A stretch of DNA of 64,000 bases from Rhizobiaceae bacterium CPCC 101076. GTDB lineage: Bacteria; Pseudomonadota; Alphaproteobacteria; Rhizobiales; Methylopilaceae. Shown in pieces: positions 17,179 through 26,408 of the stretch. Below the pieces are notes generated by a model. That model did no database searches. It was not told where the DNA came from and was given only the letters and a program-made list of their open reading frames with translations. The position numbers and the translations under genes are program-made. The stretch spans positions 62,001 to 126,000 of the forward strand of contig QDFX01000010.1 of assembly GCA_003347645.1 (NCBI GenBank). The letters run 5' to 3'. Position 1 is the first letter of the stretch, and the number at the start of each line of letters is the position of its first letter.

Positions 17179-18414
17179 ATGGAAGACAATTCGTCCAACC
17201 GGCGCCGCCGGCTTCTCTCCCTCGCAACCGTTTCCGTTCTCGCTCTTTCCGGCGTAGGCGGCGTTTTCGCCGTCACCGAGCATAATGCACGCGCGAGCGA
17301 TCCGGCTCCGGTGGCTGTGCCGGCCGTTCCGGTCTCGGTCGCAGCCGTCGAGCAGAAGGAGACGGCTTCCTGGGACGAGTTCTCCGGCAGGCTCGAGGCT
17401 GTGGAGCGGGTCGAGGTGCGCTCGCGCGTCTCTGGCGCGGTTCTGGCAGCCCACTTTAAGGAGGGCGCGCTGGTCAAGCAGGGCGATCTCCTGATCACCA
17501 TCGATCCGGACCCCTATGAGGCCGAAGTTGCGCGCCAGAAGGCCGCCGTCTCGGCCGCCGAAGCCCGTGTCGACCTGACCAGGAGCGAGTTCGAGCGCGG
17601 CAAGCATCTCGTCGAGACCCGCTTCCTGTCGCAGAGCGATCTCGACCAGCGGACCAACAATTACAACGAGGCGCAGGCCAACGTGTTGGCCGCTCAGGCC
17701 GCGTTGAAGACCGCCCAGCTCAACCTCGATTACACACAAGTCCGCGCCCCGGTCTCCGGCCGCGTCGGCAAGATCGAGGTCACGCAGGGCAACCTCGTCG
17801 CCGCCGGCCCGGGCGCACCGGTGCTGACGACGCTCGTCTCGGTCGACCCGATCTACGTCCAGTTCAACGCCGACGAGGGTCTGGTCGGCGATGCGCTCTC
17901 CTCCATTCCCGCCGATCAGAGCGGAGTCCGCGATCTGTCGCGCATTCCGGTCGAGATCACCACGGCGACGACCGGCGACTACCGCACCCGCGGCACGCTG
18001 CAATTCGTCGACAACCAGGTCAATGTCGGCACCGGCACGGTCCGCATGCGCGCCGTCTTCGACAATCCCGACGGCCGACTGATGGCCGGCCAGTTCGCTC
18101 GCGTCCGGCTTGGCCAGGCGAAGGCTGAAGAGGCCATCGCCATCACCGAGCGCGCGATCGGTACCGACCAGGACAAGAAGTTCGTCATGGTCGTCGGCCA
18201 GGACAACAAGGCCGCCTATCGCGAGATCAAGATCGGCAAGGCCGTCGAGGGACTTCGCCTCGTGACCGCCGGCCTTAATCCAGGCGAGCGCATCGTCGTC
18301 AACGGCCTGCAGCGTGTCCGTCCGGGCGCGCTCGTCGAGCCCCAGCAGGTTTCCATGGATGGCCGTTCGGCCCTCAAGGAAACCGACAAGACCTCAACCT
18401 TCGCCGAGCGCTGA
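17179..18414 (+). CDS. RND efflux periplasmic adaptor subunit (MexA/AcrA family)
   Basis: 411 aa starting MEDNSSNRRRRLLSLATV; a longer open frame upstream overlaps tetR and lacks similarity. An N-terminal anchor (about 11-30) has no lipobox Cys. The lipoyl and hairpin region has EVRSRVSGAVLAAHFKEGALVKQGDLL and a coiled-coil hairpin with ...RTNNYNEAQANVLAAQAAL, then the barrel domain LDYTQVRAPVSGRVGK. It bridges the inner-membrane pump to an outer-membrane channel; no outer-membrane factor gene is nearby. Confidence 0.93.
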   Translation: MEDNSSNRRRRLLSLATVSVLALSGVGGVFAVTEHNARASDPAPVAVPAVPVSVAAVEQKETASWDEFSGRLEAVERVEVRSRVSGAVLAAHFKEGALVKQGDLLITIDPDPYEAEVARQKAAVSAAEARVDLTRSEFERGKHLVETRFLSQSDLDQRTNNYNEAQANVLAAQAALKTAQLNLDYTQVRAPVSGRVGKIEVTQGNLVAAGPGAPVLTTLVSVDPIYVQFNADEGLVGDALSSIPADQSGVRDLSRIPVEITTATTGDYRTRGTLQFVDNQVNVGTGTVRMRAVFDNPDGRLMAGQFARVRLGQAKAEEAIAITERAIGTDQDKKFVMVVGQDNKAAYREIKIGKAVEGLRLVTAGLNPGERIVVNGLQRVRPGALVEPQQVSMDGRSALKETDKTSTFAER

Positions 18415-18446
18415 TCGCCGGCACTTCCGATTGATCGGGTGGCACC

Positions 18447-21400
18447 GTGAACCTCTCCAAATTCTTCATCGACCGTCCGATTTTCGCGGGGGTCCTGTCC
18501 GTCCTCATCTTCGTGGGCGGACTGATCTCGATGTTCGCGATGCCGATCTCGGAATATCCGGACGTCGTCCCGCCGCAAGTCGTCGTCCGCGCCAATTATC
18601 CGGGCGCGAACCCGAAGGTGAACATCGAGACCGTCGCCACTCCCATCGAGGAGCAGGTCAACGGCGTCGAGGACATGCTCTACATGGCGAGCCAGGCCAC
18701 GACCGACGGCCTTATGACGCTCACCGTCACCTTCCGTCTCGGCACCGACCCGGACAAGGCGCAACAGCTCGTCCAGAACCGCGTCTCGCAGGCGCTTCCC
18801 CGCCTGCCGGAAGAGGTGCAGCGCCTCGGCGTCACGACGATCAAGAGTTCTCCCGACCTGACGCTCGTCGTGCATCTGATCTCGCCCAACGGCCGCTACG
18901 ACATGACGTATCTGCGTAATTACGCGGTGCTGAATGTTCGTGATCGGCTGAAGCGTATCGGGGGCGTCGGCGACGTCCAGTTGTTCGGCTCGGGCGACTA
19001 CTCCATGCGCATCTGGCTCGACGCGCCGAAGGTCGCCGAGCACGGCCTGTCGGCAAGCGACGTCGTCGCCGAGATCCGGGCCCAGAACGTGCAGGCCGCG
19101 GCCGGCGTCGTCGGCGCGTCGCCAGGAGCGCCTGATCTCGACCTCCAGCTTTCCGTCAACGCCCAGGGCCGCCTCGCGACCGAAGAGGAGTTCGGCGACA
19201 TCGTCGTGAAGACGGGCACGAACGGCGAAGTCGTGCGCCTGCGCGACGTCGCCCGTATCGAGATGGGCGCGTCCGACTATGCGCTGCGTTCGCTGCTGAA
19301 CAACAAGGACGCGGTCGCGGTGCCGATCTTCGCGGCGCCGGGCTCGAACGCGATCCAGATCGCCGACAACGCCCGCGCAACCATGGAAGAGATCAAGCAG
19401 AACATGCCTGACGGCGTGGACTACGAGATCGTCTACGACACGACCCAGTTCGTCCGCTCGTCGATCGAAGCCGTCATCCACACGCTGCTCGAAGCCATCG
19501 TGCTGGTCGTCATCGTTGTCGTGCTGTTCCTGCAGACCTGGCGCGCCTCTATCATCCCGCTCTTGGCCGTTCCGGTGTCGATCGTCGGCACGTTCGCCGT
19601 CATGCACATGTTCGGCTTCTCGGTGAACGCGCTCAGCCTGTTCGGCCTCGTTCTCGCCATCGGCATCGTCGTCGACGACGCCATCGTCGTGGTCGAGAAC
19701 GTCGAGCGAAACATCGAGGAAGGATTGTCGCCCCGCGAGGCGACCTACCAGGCCATGCGTGAGGTCTCGGGCCCGATCATCGCGATCGCGCTTGTCCTTG
19801 TCGCGGTGTTCGTGCCGCTCGCCTTCATCAGCGGCCTGACCGGCCAGTTCTACCGCCAGTTCGCGTTGACCATCGCGATCTCGACGGTGATCTCGGCGGT
19901 CAATTCGCTGACCCTGTCGCCTGCTCTGGCCGCGATGTTGCTGAAGGGCCACCACGCCGAGCCGGACCGGCTGACGCGGATCATGAACTTCCTGTTCGGC
20001 TGGCTGTTCAGCCGTTTCAACAAGGTGTTCGCGTTCGGCTCGAACGCCTATAGCGGCGGCGTCTCGCGGCTCCTTGGCCGCAAGACGATCATGCTGGCGG
20101 TCTATCTCGTCCTCGTCGGCGCGACCGTCTTCCTGTTCCGCGCGGTGCCGGGCGGCTTCGTGCCGGGCCAGGACAAGCAGTATCTTGTCGGCTTCGCCCA
20201 GTTGCCCGACGCGGCCACGCTTGACCGCACGGAAGAGGTGATCCGCAAGATGAGCGAGATCACGCTCGCCCAGCCGGGCGTCGACAACGCCATCGCCTTC
20301 CCCGGCCTATCGATCAACGGTTTCACCAACTCGTCGAACTCCGGCATCGTCTTCGTCGGCCTGAAGCCGTTCGATGAGCGCAAATCGCCGGAACTGAGTG
20401 GCAATGCCATCGCCTTGCAGCTGAACCAGAAGTTCGCCGGCATCGGCGAGGCCTTCATCGCGATGTTCCCGCCGCCGCCCGTTCAGGGCCTCGGCACGAT
20501 CGGCGGCTTCAAGCTGCAGATCCAGGATCGCGCCGGTCTCGGCTATGCGGCGCTGGACGAAGCGGTGAAGGCGTTCCTCGCAAAGGCGGCGCAGGCACCC
20601 GAACTCGCCGGTCTGTTCTCGAGCTTCCAGGTCAACGTTCCGCAGCTTTACGCGGACGTCGACCGCACCAAGGCGCGCCAGCTCGGCGTTGCTGTCACCG
20701 ACGTGTTCGAGACCATGCAGATCTATCTCGGCTCGCTCTATGTGAACGACTTCAACAAGTTCGGCCGCACCTATTCGGTGCGCGTCCAGGCCGACGCGCC
20801 TTATCGCGCTCGCGCCGAGGACATCGGCCGGTTGAAGGTCCGTTCGGCGAGCGGCGAGATGATCCCGTTGTCAGCCGTGCTGAACGTGCAGTGGAGCGCG
20901 GGTCCGGAACGGGCGATGCGCTACAACGGCTTCCTGTCGGCCGACATCAATGGCGGCGCCGCGCCCGGTTTCTCGAGCGGACAGGCGCAGGATGCGGTCG
21001 CGCGCATCGCCGCGGAGACCCTGCCGAAGGGCATCAGCTTCGAATGGACCGAGCTGACCTACCAGCAGATCATCGCGGGCAATTCGGCGATTTACGTCTT
21101 CCCGCTGGCGATCCTGCTCGTCTTCCTGGTGCTGGCCGCCCAGTACGAGAGCCTGGCGCTGCCGATCGCGATCATCCTGATCGTGCCGATGGCGCTGCTC
21201 GCGGCGATGTTCGGTGTCTGGCTGACGGCCGGCGACAACAACGTCTTCACTCAGATCGGCTTGATCGTCCTGGTGGGGTTGTCGGCGAAGAACGCCATCC
21301 TGATCGTCGAATTCGCGCGTGAGCTTGAATTCAACGGGCGGACTCCGGTCCAGGCGGCGATCGAGGCAAGCCGGCTGCGTCTTCGCCCGATCCTGATGAC

Positions 21401-21641
21401 CTCACTCGCCTTCATCATGGGCGTCCTGCCGCTGGTCCTGTCGGTCGGCGCGGGCGCCGAGATGCGGCATGCAATGGGCGTCGCGGTGTTCTCGGGCATG
21501 ATCGGCGTGACCTTCTTCGGTCTGTTCCTGACGCCGATCTTCTACGTGCTCGTCCGTCTTTTGAGCGGCAATCGCCCGCTCACCCAGCACGGCGAGCATA
21601 TCCAGGTCGGACATTCGGCGGCCGCCACTCCTGCCGAATGA
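18447..21641 (+). CDS. RND multidrug efflux transporter (HAE1 family, AcrB/MexB-like)
   Basis: 1064 aa from a GTG start, typical AcrB length. The N-terminus FFIDRPIFAGVLSVLIFVGG and the proton-relay pair in TM4 (AIGIVVDDAIVVVENVERN) identify the hydrophobe/amphiphile efflux-1 family. The C-terminal half repeats the 6-TM unit, with the conserved Lys in GLSAKNAILIVEFA. It forms a trimeric drug/proton antiporter with the adaptor encoded 32 bp upstream. Confidence 0.95.
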   Translation: MNLSKFFIDRPIFAGVLSVLIFVGGLISMFAMPISEYPDVVPPQVVVRANYPGANPKVNIETVATPIEEQVNGVEDMLYMASQATTDGLMTLTVTFRLGTDPDKAQQLVQNRVSQALPRLPEEVQRLGVTTIKSSPDLTLVVHLISPNGRYDMTYLRNYAVLNVRDRLKRIGGVGDVQLFGSGDYSMRIWLDAPKVAEHGLSASDVVAEIRAQNVQAAAGVVGASPGAPDLDLQLSVNAQGRLATEEEFGDIVVKTGTNGEVVRLRDVARIEMGASDYALRSLLNNKDAVAVPIFAAPGSNAIQIADNARATMEEIKQNMPDGVDYEIVYDTTQFVRSSIEAVIHTLLEAIVLVVIVVVLFLQTWRASIIPLLAVPVSIVGTFAVMHMFGFSVNALSLFGLVLAIGIVVDDAIVVVENVERNIEEGLSPREATYQAMREVSGPIIAIALVLVAVFVPLAFISGLTGQFYRQFALTIAISTVISAVNSLTLSPALAAMLLKGHHAEPDRLTRIMNFLFGWLFSRFNKVFAFGSNAYSGGVSRLLGRKTIMLAVYLVLVGATVFLFRAVPGGFVPGQDKQYLVGFAQLPDAATLDRTEEVIRKMSEITLAQPGVDNAIAFPGLSINGFTNSSNSGIVFVGLKPFDERKSPELSGNAIALQLNQKFAGIGEAFIAMFPPPPVQGLGTIGGFKLQIQDRAGLGYAALDEAVKAFLAKAAQAPELAGLFSSFQVNVPQLYADVDRTKARQLGVAVTDVFETMQIYLGSLYVNDFNKFGRTYSVRVQADAPYRARAEDIGRLKVRSASGEMIPLSAVLNVQWSAGPERAMRYNGFLSADINGGAAPGFSSGQAQDAVARIAAETLPKGISFEWTELTYQQIIAGNSAIYVFPLAILLVFLVLAAQYESLALPIAIILIVPMALLAAMFGVWLTAGDNNVFTQIGLIVLVGLSAKNAILIVEFARELEFNGRTPVQAAIEASRLRLRPILMTSLAFIMGVLPLVLSVGAGAEMRHAMGVAVFSGMIGVTFFGLFLTPIFYVLVRLLSGNRPLTQHGEHIQVGHSAAATPAE

Positions 21642-21646
21642 CCGCA

Positions 21647-21675
21647 AGGGGGTCCGGGTAGCGTATCGACCCCCT
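21647..21675 (+). terminator. Terminator-like hairpin after the RND gene
   Basis: AGGGGGTC (21647-21654) pairs with GACCCCCT (21668-21675), 8-bp arms and a 13-base loop, starting 5 bp after the RND stop. Only ATT follows, so termination is plausible but not of the classic T-run kind. It overlaps the lacI stop codon. Confidence 0.5.
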
Positions 21676-22732
21676 ATTGGGACAGCACGGGCCCCCCCGT
21701 GCTGTCCCGCACCGCCAATTCGTAGCCGATGTCGATGACCCGCTCGGGGATGTCGCGTCCGGTTATGGCATCCAGCACCATGCGGACCGACCGGTAGCCG
21801 ATCTCGTAGCGAGGGGTGCGGACGCTGGTCAGCGGCGGATGGGCGGCCGCCATCATTTCGAGATCGTTGAATCCCGCGATGCCGAGCCGGCGCGGCACGT
21901 CGAGTCCCGAGCGCTGGCATTCGAACAGCGCACCCATCGCAAGGTCGTCATTGTTGCAGAACACGGCGTCGAGGTCGGGCGCGCGGGACATCAGATCGCG
22001 CAGCAGATCGCGGCCGAGCGAGACCGAGGACGGCGCGGGCGTCGTCGTGACCAGCGCCGGATCCACGCCGCCAAGCGGTTCCAGCGCGTCCCGATAGCCC
22101 TGCAGGCGGCGCTGCGAGCGCGGGTCCATGCGGGCGCCAATGAAGCCGATGCGGCGATAGCCGGCGTGCCAGAGATGCCGGACGATCTCCTCGGCGGCTT
22201 TGCGATGCGAGAAGCCAACCATCATGTCGACCGGGTCCGGGCCGCTTTCCATGATCTGAAGCACCGGACAGCCGGCGTTTTCGAGCGTCGCGCGGGCGGT
22301 CGGCGTCTGGTCGATGCCGGAGACGATCAGCGCCGACGGCCGCTGGCTGACGAACGTCGTCAGCAGCCGCTCTTCCTCGATGGGCGAATAGCGGCTGTTG
22401 CCGAGCTGGATCTGGTAGGAGCTGCCGTTGATGGCGTCGTACATGCCGCGCAGCACGTCGGCGAAGACATTGTTGGTCAGCGAAGGGATGATCACGCCGA
22501 TGACGTCCGCCCGCGACGAAGCCAAGGCGCGTGCGTTCGGGTCCGGTACATAGCCCAGGGTGCGGACTGCTACGTCGATATTCGCACGAAGATCTTGCGA
22601 GACGCGCTGGGGATCCCGCAACGCGCGCGAGACGGTGATCGGGCTCACGCCCGCGAGCCTTGCGACGTCCGAGATCGTCGGCCGACCGGCGCCTCTGCGC
22701 TTCCGTCCAACGGATTGGCCTGAATCGCTCAT
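21674..22732 (-). CDS. LacI-family regulator, GntR-like (gluconate)
   Basis: 352 aa. Helix-turn-helix TISDVARLAGVSPITVSRAL (residues 19-38) with the hinge PNARALASSRADVIGVIIPSL, then a periplasmic-binding-like ligand domain with the FCNNDDLAMGALFECQRSG and IAGFNDLEM motifs. It is divergent from gluconokinase and a TRAP transporter, so gluconate or its phosphate is the likely inducer. Two LacI-type palindromes lie between the divergent starts, one of them 1 bp from its own ATG, indicating autoregulation. Confidence 0.92.
   Translation of the reverse strand: MSDSGQSVGRKRRGAGRPTISDVARLAGVSPITVSRALRDPQRVSQDLRANIDVAVRTLGYVPDPNARALASSRADVIGVIIPSLTNNVFADVLRGMYDAINGSSYQIQLGNSRYSPIEEERLLTTFVSQRPSALIVSGIDQTPTARATLENAGCPVLQIMESGPDPVDMMVGFSHRKAAEEIVRHLWHAGYRRIGFIGARMDPRSQRRLQGYRDALEPLGGVDPALVTTTPAPSSVSLGRDLLRDLMSRAPDLDAVFCNNDDLAMGALFECQRSGLDVPRRLGIAGFNDLEMMAAAHPPLTSVRTPRYEIGYRSVRMVLDAITGRDIPERVIDIGYELAVRDSTGGPVLSQ
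21679..21708. repeat. Long inverted repeat in the 3' end of the lacI-type gene
   Basis: GGGACAGCACGG (21679-21690) and its perfect complement (21697-21708), 12-bp arms with a 6-base G/C loop. It lies inside the last codons of the regulator gene, between convergent genes, and may act as a bidirectional terminator or transcript block. Confidence 0.6.
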
Positions 22733-22733
22733 A

Positions 22734-22747
22734 TGACAGCGCTATCA
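22734..22747. promoter_or_regulatory. LacI-type operator O1 (near-palindrome)
   Basis: TGACAGCGCTATCA is a 14-bp palindrome with one mismatched pair and the AGCGCT core typical of LacI/GntR sites. It starts 1 bp upstream of the regulator ATG. Its centre lies 66 bp from the second operator, compatible with looping. Confidence 0.75.
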
Positions 22748-22785
22748 AATCTGGAATGGTTCGGAAAGAGCGTTGAAAAGCACTG

Positions 22786-22814
22786 TTGACCGCCCTGAAT
22801 GGTAGCGCTACCAA
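22786..22814 (+). promoter_or_regulatory. Promoter and LacI-type operator O2 for gntK-TRAP
   Basis: TGGTAGCGCTACCA (22800-22813) is a perfect 14-bp palindrome with the same AGCGCT core as O1. It overlaps the spacer and -10 of a predicted promoter (TTGACC at 22786-22791, 17-base spacer, weak TACCAA at 22809-22814), so a bound repressor would block RNA polymerase. Confidence 0.75.
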
Positions 22815-22862
22815 TACCGTCAACGCGGCCAAGAACGCGGTGTGTGAGTACAGGGAGAACAG

Positions 22863-23399
22863 GTGGTGGAAGCCGTTTCGGCAGCGGCCACGCATGCCAA
22901 TCCGATCGTCGTCGTGATGGGCGTCGCGAGCAGCGGCAAGTCCTCGATCGGACGTGCGCTCGCCGAGCGTTGCGGCTTTCCTTTCGTCGAGGGCGACGAC
23001 CTTCATCCCAAGGCCAATGTCGAGCGCATGTCGAAGGGCATCCCGCTCGACGATACCCACCGCAAGGACTGGCTGGCGAAGATCGCCGAGATCATCGCGG
23101 ATGCCGATGCCTCGACCGGCATGGTCGTGACCTGCTCGGCCCTCAAGCGCTCCTACCGCGACCAGCTCGCCGCCGCGAGTGACCGCGTCGTCTTTCTTCA
23201 TCTCACCGGCAATCGCGGGCTGATCGAGGCGCGGATGGCGCACCGGCGCGGCCACTTCATGCCGACGAGCCTGCTCGACAGCCAGTTCGGCGATCTCGAA
23301 CCGCCGCAGCCCGACGAGCACGTAATCACGCTCGATGTCACCGATGGGATCGACGATCTCGTCGGCCTCGCCCGCCAACATCTCAACCTCGCGTGCTGA
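22863..23399 (+). CDS. gntK: Gluconokinase
   Basis: 178 aa from GTG, with AGGGAGA upstream; the next codon is also GTG, so the start may be 3 bp later. P-loop GVASSGKSSIG (residues 20-30), EGDDLHPKANVERMSKGIPLDDTHRKDWL and the CSALKRSYRDQL block are diagnostic for GntK. It phosphorylates D-gluconate to 6-phosphogluconate with ATP, feeding the Entner-Doudoroff or pentose phosphate route. First gene of the operon with the TRAP transporter. Confidence 0.95.
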   Translation: MVEAVSAAATHANPIVVVMGVASSGKSSIGRALAERCGFPFVEGDDLHPKANVERMSKGIPLDDTHRKDWLAKIAEIIADADASTGMVVTCSALKRSYRDQLAAASDRVVFLHLTGNRGLIEARMAHRRGHFMPTSLLDSQFGDLEPPQPDEHVITLDVTDGIDDLVGLARQHLNLAC

Positions 23400-23409
23400 T
23401 CAAGGAACG

Positions 23410-23991
23410 ATGATGGACAGCATCGCCGCAAAACTGGCCCGGATCGTCGAGTGGACCATGGGAATCCTGCTCGCGATCATGGTCGTCCTGATCTTCACCA
23501 ATGCCGCGGGCCGATATCTGTTCTCTGCAGGTTTTGCCTCGGCCGAGGAACTCGGCCGCCTCGCTTTCGTCTGGCTGATCTTCCTTGGCGCCATTCTCGC
23601 CGTGCGCGAGCGCTCGCATGTCGGTATCGACATGCTGGTCCAGCGCTTCGGGCCGACGGGCAAGCGCATCTCGCTCGGCGCGATGAACCTCCTGATCCTC
23701 TATGCACTCTGGTTGTTCGGCAAAGGCAGCTGGCAGCAGACGATCATAGGCATGCAGAGCCATACTCCGGTCACAGGCATCCCGCTCGCGGTCTATGCGG
23801 TGGCGGGCCTCGTCTGCGCCGTCGCGATGACCGCCCTCTTCATCATCGACCTGTTCCGCCTCGTCACCGGTCGGGTGCGCGACGACGAACTGATTCAGGT
23901 CCGCGAGACGCCGAACCATGACGACGTTCTGCTCGCGACCAACGGCAAGGCGCATGTCGTCCACGCGCCGACGGAGAACCCGCAGAAATGA
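23410..23991 (+). CDS. TRAP transporter small permease (DctQ), probable gluconate
   Basis: 193 aa from the ATG at 23410 with AAGGAA upstream. Four membrane segments and the DctQ pattern FTNAAGRYLFSAGFASAEELGRLAFVWLIFLGA, then the RERSHVGIDML motif. Overlaps the large permease by ATGA. Substrate assignment to gluconate rests on gntK and the LacI-type regulator next door. Confidence 0.9.
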   Translation: MMDSIAAKLARIVEWTMGILLAIMVVLIFTNAAGRYLFSAGFASAEELGRLAFVWLIFLGAILAVRERSHVGIDMLVQRFGPTGKRISLGAMNLLILYALWLFGKGSWQQTIIGMQSHTPVTGIPLAVYAVAGLVCAVAMTALFIIDLFRLVTGRVRDDELIQVRETPNHDDVLLATNGKAHVVHAPTENPQK

Positions 23992-25265
23992 CCATCGTCG
24001 TCTTCCTCGGTGTGCTCCTTGGCCTGATGGCGTTCGGCATGCCGATCGCCTTCGCCCTGATCCTCAGCGGCGTCGCGCTGATGTATCATCTCGATTTCTT
24101 TGACGCCCAGCTCGTCGCGCAGAACCTGCTCAACGGTGCGGACAATTTCCCGCTGATGGCGGTGCCGTTCTTCCTGCTCGCCGGCGAGCTGATGAATGCC
24201 GGCGGCATGTCACGGCGCATCGTCGATCTGTCGATCACCTTCTTCGGACATATCCGCGGCGGCCTCGGTTTCGTCGCCATCGGCACGGCTGTTCTGCTCG
24301 CCAGCCTTTCGGGCTCGGCCATCGCCGACACTGCGGCCGTCGCGGCGCTGCTGATCCCGATGATGAAGAACAACGGCTACAATCTGGAGCGCTCGTCGGG
24401 CCTGATCGCCTCCGCCGGCATCGTCGCGCCGATCCTGCCGCCGAGCATGTCCTTCATCATCTATGGCGTCGCCACCAACGTCTCGATCACCAAGCTGTTC
24501 ATGGCCGGCATCGCGCCCGCTTTGATGATGGCCGCGACCCTGTTCGCGACCTGGGCTTGGGTGGCGCGCCGTGAGAACGTGCCAGTCCAGGCTCGCGCGT
24601 CATGGCCGGTCCGCCTGAAGGCGATCGGCAACGCGTTCTGGGCGCTGCTCATGCCGGTGATCATCATCGGCGGCCTGCGCGCGGGCGTGTTCACGCCGAC
24701 GGAGACGGCCGTCGTCGCGGCGACCTACGCACTCGTCGTCGGCCTCTTCGTCTATCGCGGCCTCACCATTGCCGACCTGCCGAAGGTCTTCATCTCGGCG
24801 GCCAAGACGACCGCCGTGGTGATGTTCCTCGTCGCTTCGGCGATCTTCACCTCGTACATGATCACGCTCGCCGATCTGCCCGGCGAAGTGATCTCGCTGC
24901 TCGAGCCGATCCTCGACCATCCGAAGCTTCTGATGGCGGCGATCATGATCCTGCTGACGCTCGTCGGCACGGCCATGGACCTCACCCCGACGATCCTGAT
25001 CCTGGCGCCGGTGCTTGCGCCGCTAATCGGCAAGGCCGGCATCGACCAGGTCTATTTCGGCGTGATGTTCGTGATGGTCGGCGCGGTCGGCCTGCTCACG
25101 CCGCCTGTCGGCACGGTGCTGAACGTCGTCTGCGGCGTCGCCGGAGTCAGCATGGAGGGCATCATTCGCGGCGTCTGGCCGTATGTCATCGCCTATACGG
25201 CGCTGCTCGGCCTGTTCGTCATCTTTCCCGAACTCATCACCGTGCCAGCCGGCTGGCTGCACTGA
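23988..25265 (+). CDS. TRAP transporter large permease (DctM), probable gluconate
   Basis: 425 aa with about 12 membrane segments; DctM hallmarks GADNFPLMAVPFFLLAGELM, SGSAIADTAAVAALLIPMM, and the PVGTVLNVVCGVAG motif near the end. It is the Na+- or H+-coupled membrane subunit working with the DctQ and DctP genes on either side. Confidence 0.93.
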   Translation: MTIVVFLGVLLGLMAFGMPIAFALILSGVALMYHLDFFDAQLVAQNLLNGADNFPLMAVPFFLLAGELMNAGGMSRRIVDLSITFFGHIRGGLGFVAIGTAVLLASLSGSAIADTAAVAALLIPMMKNNGYNLERSSGLIASAGIVAPILPPSMSFIIYGVATNVSITKLFMAGIAPALMMAATLFATWAWVARRENVPVQARASWPVRLKAIGNAFWALLMPVIIIGGLRAGVFTPTETAVVAATYALVVGLFVYRGLTIADLPKVFISAAKTTAVVMFLVASAIFTSYMITLADLPGEVISLLEPILDHPKLLMAAIMILLTLVGTAMDLTPTILILAPVLAPLIGKAGIDQVYFGVMFVMVGAVGLLTPPVGTVLNVVCGVAGVSMEGIIRGVWPYVIAYTALLGLFVIFPELITVPAGWLH

Positions 25266-25312
25266 TTTGGGATAACGCGCCGGGTTCAACCGGCAGGACA
25301 GGAGGAAGAACC

Positions 25313-26314
25313 ATGAAACGGATCGTGACAGCGGCGCTGTTTCTCGCGCTGAGTACGGCGGCAGGCGCCGCGCAGGACGTGCAGACGCGGCTCATCCGCT
25401 TCGGCTACGGCCTCAACGAGGATTCCAACCAGGGCCGCGCGGTCCGCTATTTCGCCGAGGAGGTCAACAAGGCTTCCGGCGGCAAGATGAAGGTCCGCGC
25501 CATCGGCGCCGCGGCCCTCGGCCCCGACACGCAGATGCAGAACGCCCTCATGGGCGGCGCGCAGGAGATGATGGTCGGCTCGACCGCGACCCTCGTCGGT
25601 ACCGTCAAGGAATTCGGCATCTGGGATACGCCCTTCCTCTTCAACAACGAGAAGGAAGCCGACGCCGTGCTCGACAGCCCGGTCGGCCAGAAGCTTCTCG
25701 ACAAGCTGCAGGAGAAGAACCTCGTTGGTCTCGTCTATTGGGAGAATGGCTTCCGCAACCTCACCAACAGCCGCCATCAGGTGAAGTCGGCCGAGGACAT
25801 GCAGGGCATCAAGGTCCGTGTGATGCAGAACCCGATCGCGCTCGACACCTTCAAGGCGGTCGGCTCGAACGCGGTTCCGATGGCCTTCTCCGAGCTCTTC
25901 ACCGCGCTCGAGACCAAGGCGGTCGACGGCCAGGAGAACCCCTACACGACGATCCTGTCGTCGAAGTTCTACGAGGTTCAGAAGTACCTGACCGTCACCA
26001 ACCACATGTACTCGCCCTGGATCGTCCTGGTGTCGAAGCAGTGGTGGGACAAGCTCTCGGCCGACGAGAAGAAGATCCTGATGGATGCCGCCATCGCCTC
26101 GCGGAAGTTCGAGCGTGAGGACACCCGTGCGCAGTCGACGAAGGCGCTTGAGGATCTGAAGAAGGCCGGAATGGACGTCTCGGTCCTGCCGGAATCCGAG
26201 ATCGCCAAGTTCCGCGAGAAGTCGAAGAGCGTGCAGGAGACCGTCATCGCCTCGGTCGGCAAGCCGCTCTGGGACGAGGTCCAGGCCGAGATCGCCAAGG
26301 TCCGCGGTCAGTAA
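25313..26314 (+). CDS. TRAP transporter solute-binding protein (DctP), probable gluconate
   Basis: 333 aa from the ATG at 25313, directly after GGAGGAAG. Signal peptide to about residue 20 (STAAGAAQD). DctP features: FGYGLNEDSNQGRAVRYFAEEVNK, the carboxylate-binding Arg in the IKVRVMQNPIALDTFKAVG strand, and the SELFTALETKAVDGQENP motif. A longer open frame begins inside dctM but is not protein-like there. Binds the acid sugar in the periplasm for DctQM. Confidence 0.93.
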   Translation: MKRIVTAALFLALSTAAGAAQDVQTRLIRFGYGLNEDSNQGRAVRYFAEEVNKASGGKMKVRAIGAAALGPDTQMQNALMGGAQEMMVGSTATLVGTVKEFGIWDTPFLFNNEKEADAVLDSPVGQKLLDKLQEKNLVGLVYWENGFRNLTNSRHQVKSAEDMQGIKVRVMQNPIALDTFKAVGSNAVPMAFSELFTALETKAVDGQENPYTTILSSKFYEVQKYLTVTNHMYSPWIVLVSKQWWDKLSADEKKILMDAAIASRKFEREDTRAQSTKALEDLKKAGMDVSVLPESEIAKFREKSKSVQETVIASVGKPLWDEVQAEIAKVRGQ

Positions 26315-26323
26315 TCCGAAGCC

Positions 26324-26353
26324 GCGATACGCCGACTCCCGCCGGCGTATCGC
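26324..26353 (+). terminator. Terminator/protecting hairpin at the end of the gntK-TRAP operon
   Basis: Perfect 11-bp arms GCGATACGCCG (26324-26334) and its complement (26343-26353) with an 8-base loop, 10 bp after the dctP stop. No T-run follows. Confidence 0.7.
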
Positions 26354-26408
26354 CCGCCATCGACATGCCGGACTTCCGTTCTACCTTGGTCGTAGATGGA
26401 GGTTCGTC

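Noticed and set aside
18216-19955. 579-codon minus-strand frame inside the RND transporter gene
   Set aside because: Asp/Arg repeat-like translation with no family; it is the complement of a conserved membrane protein.
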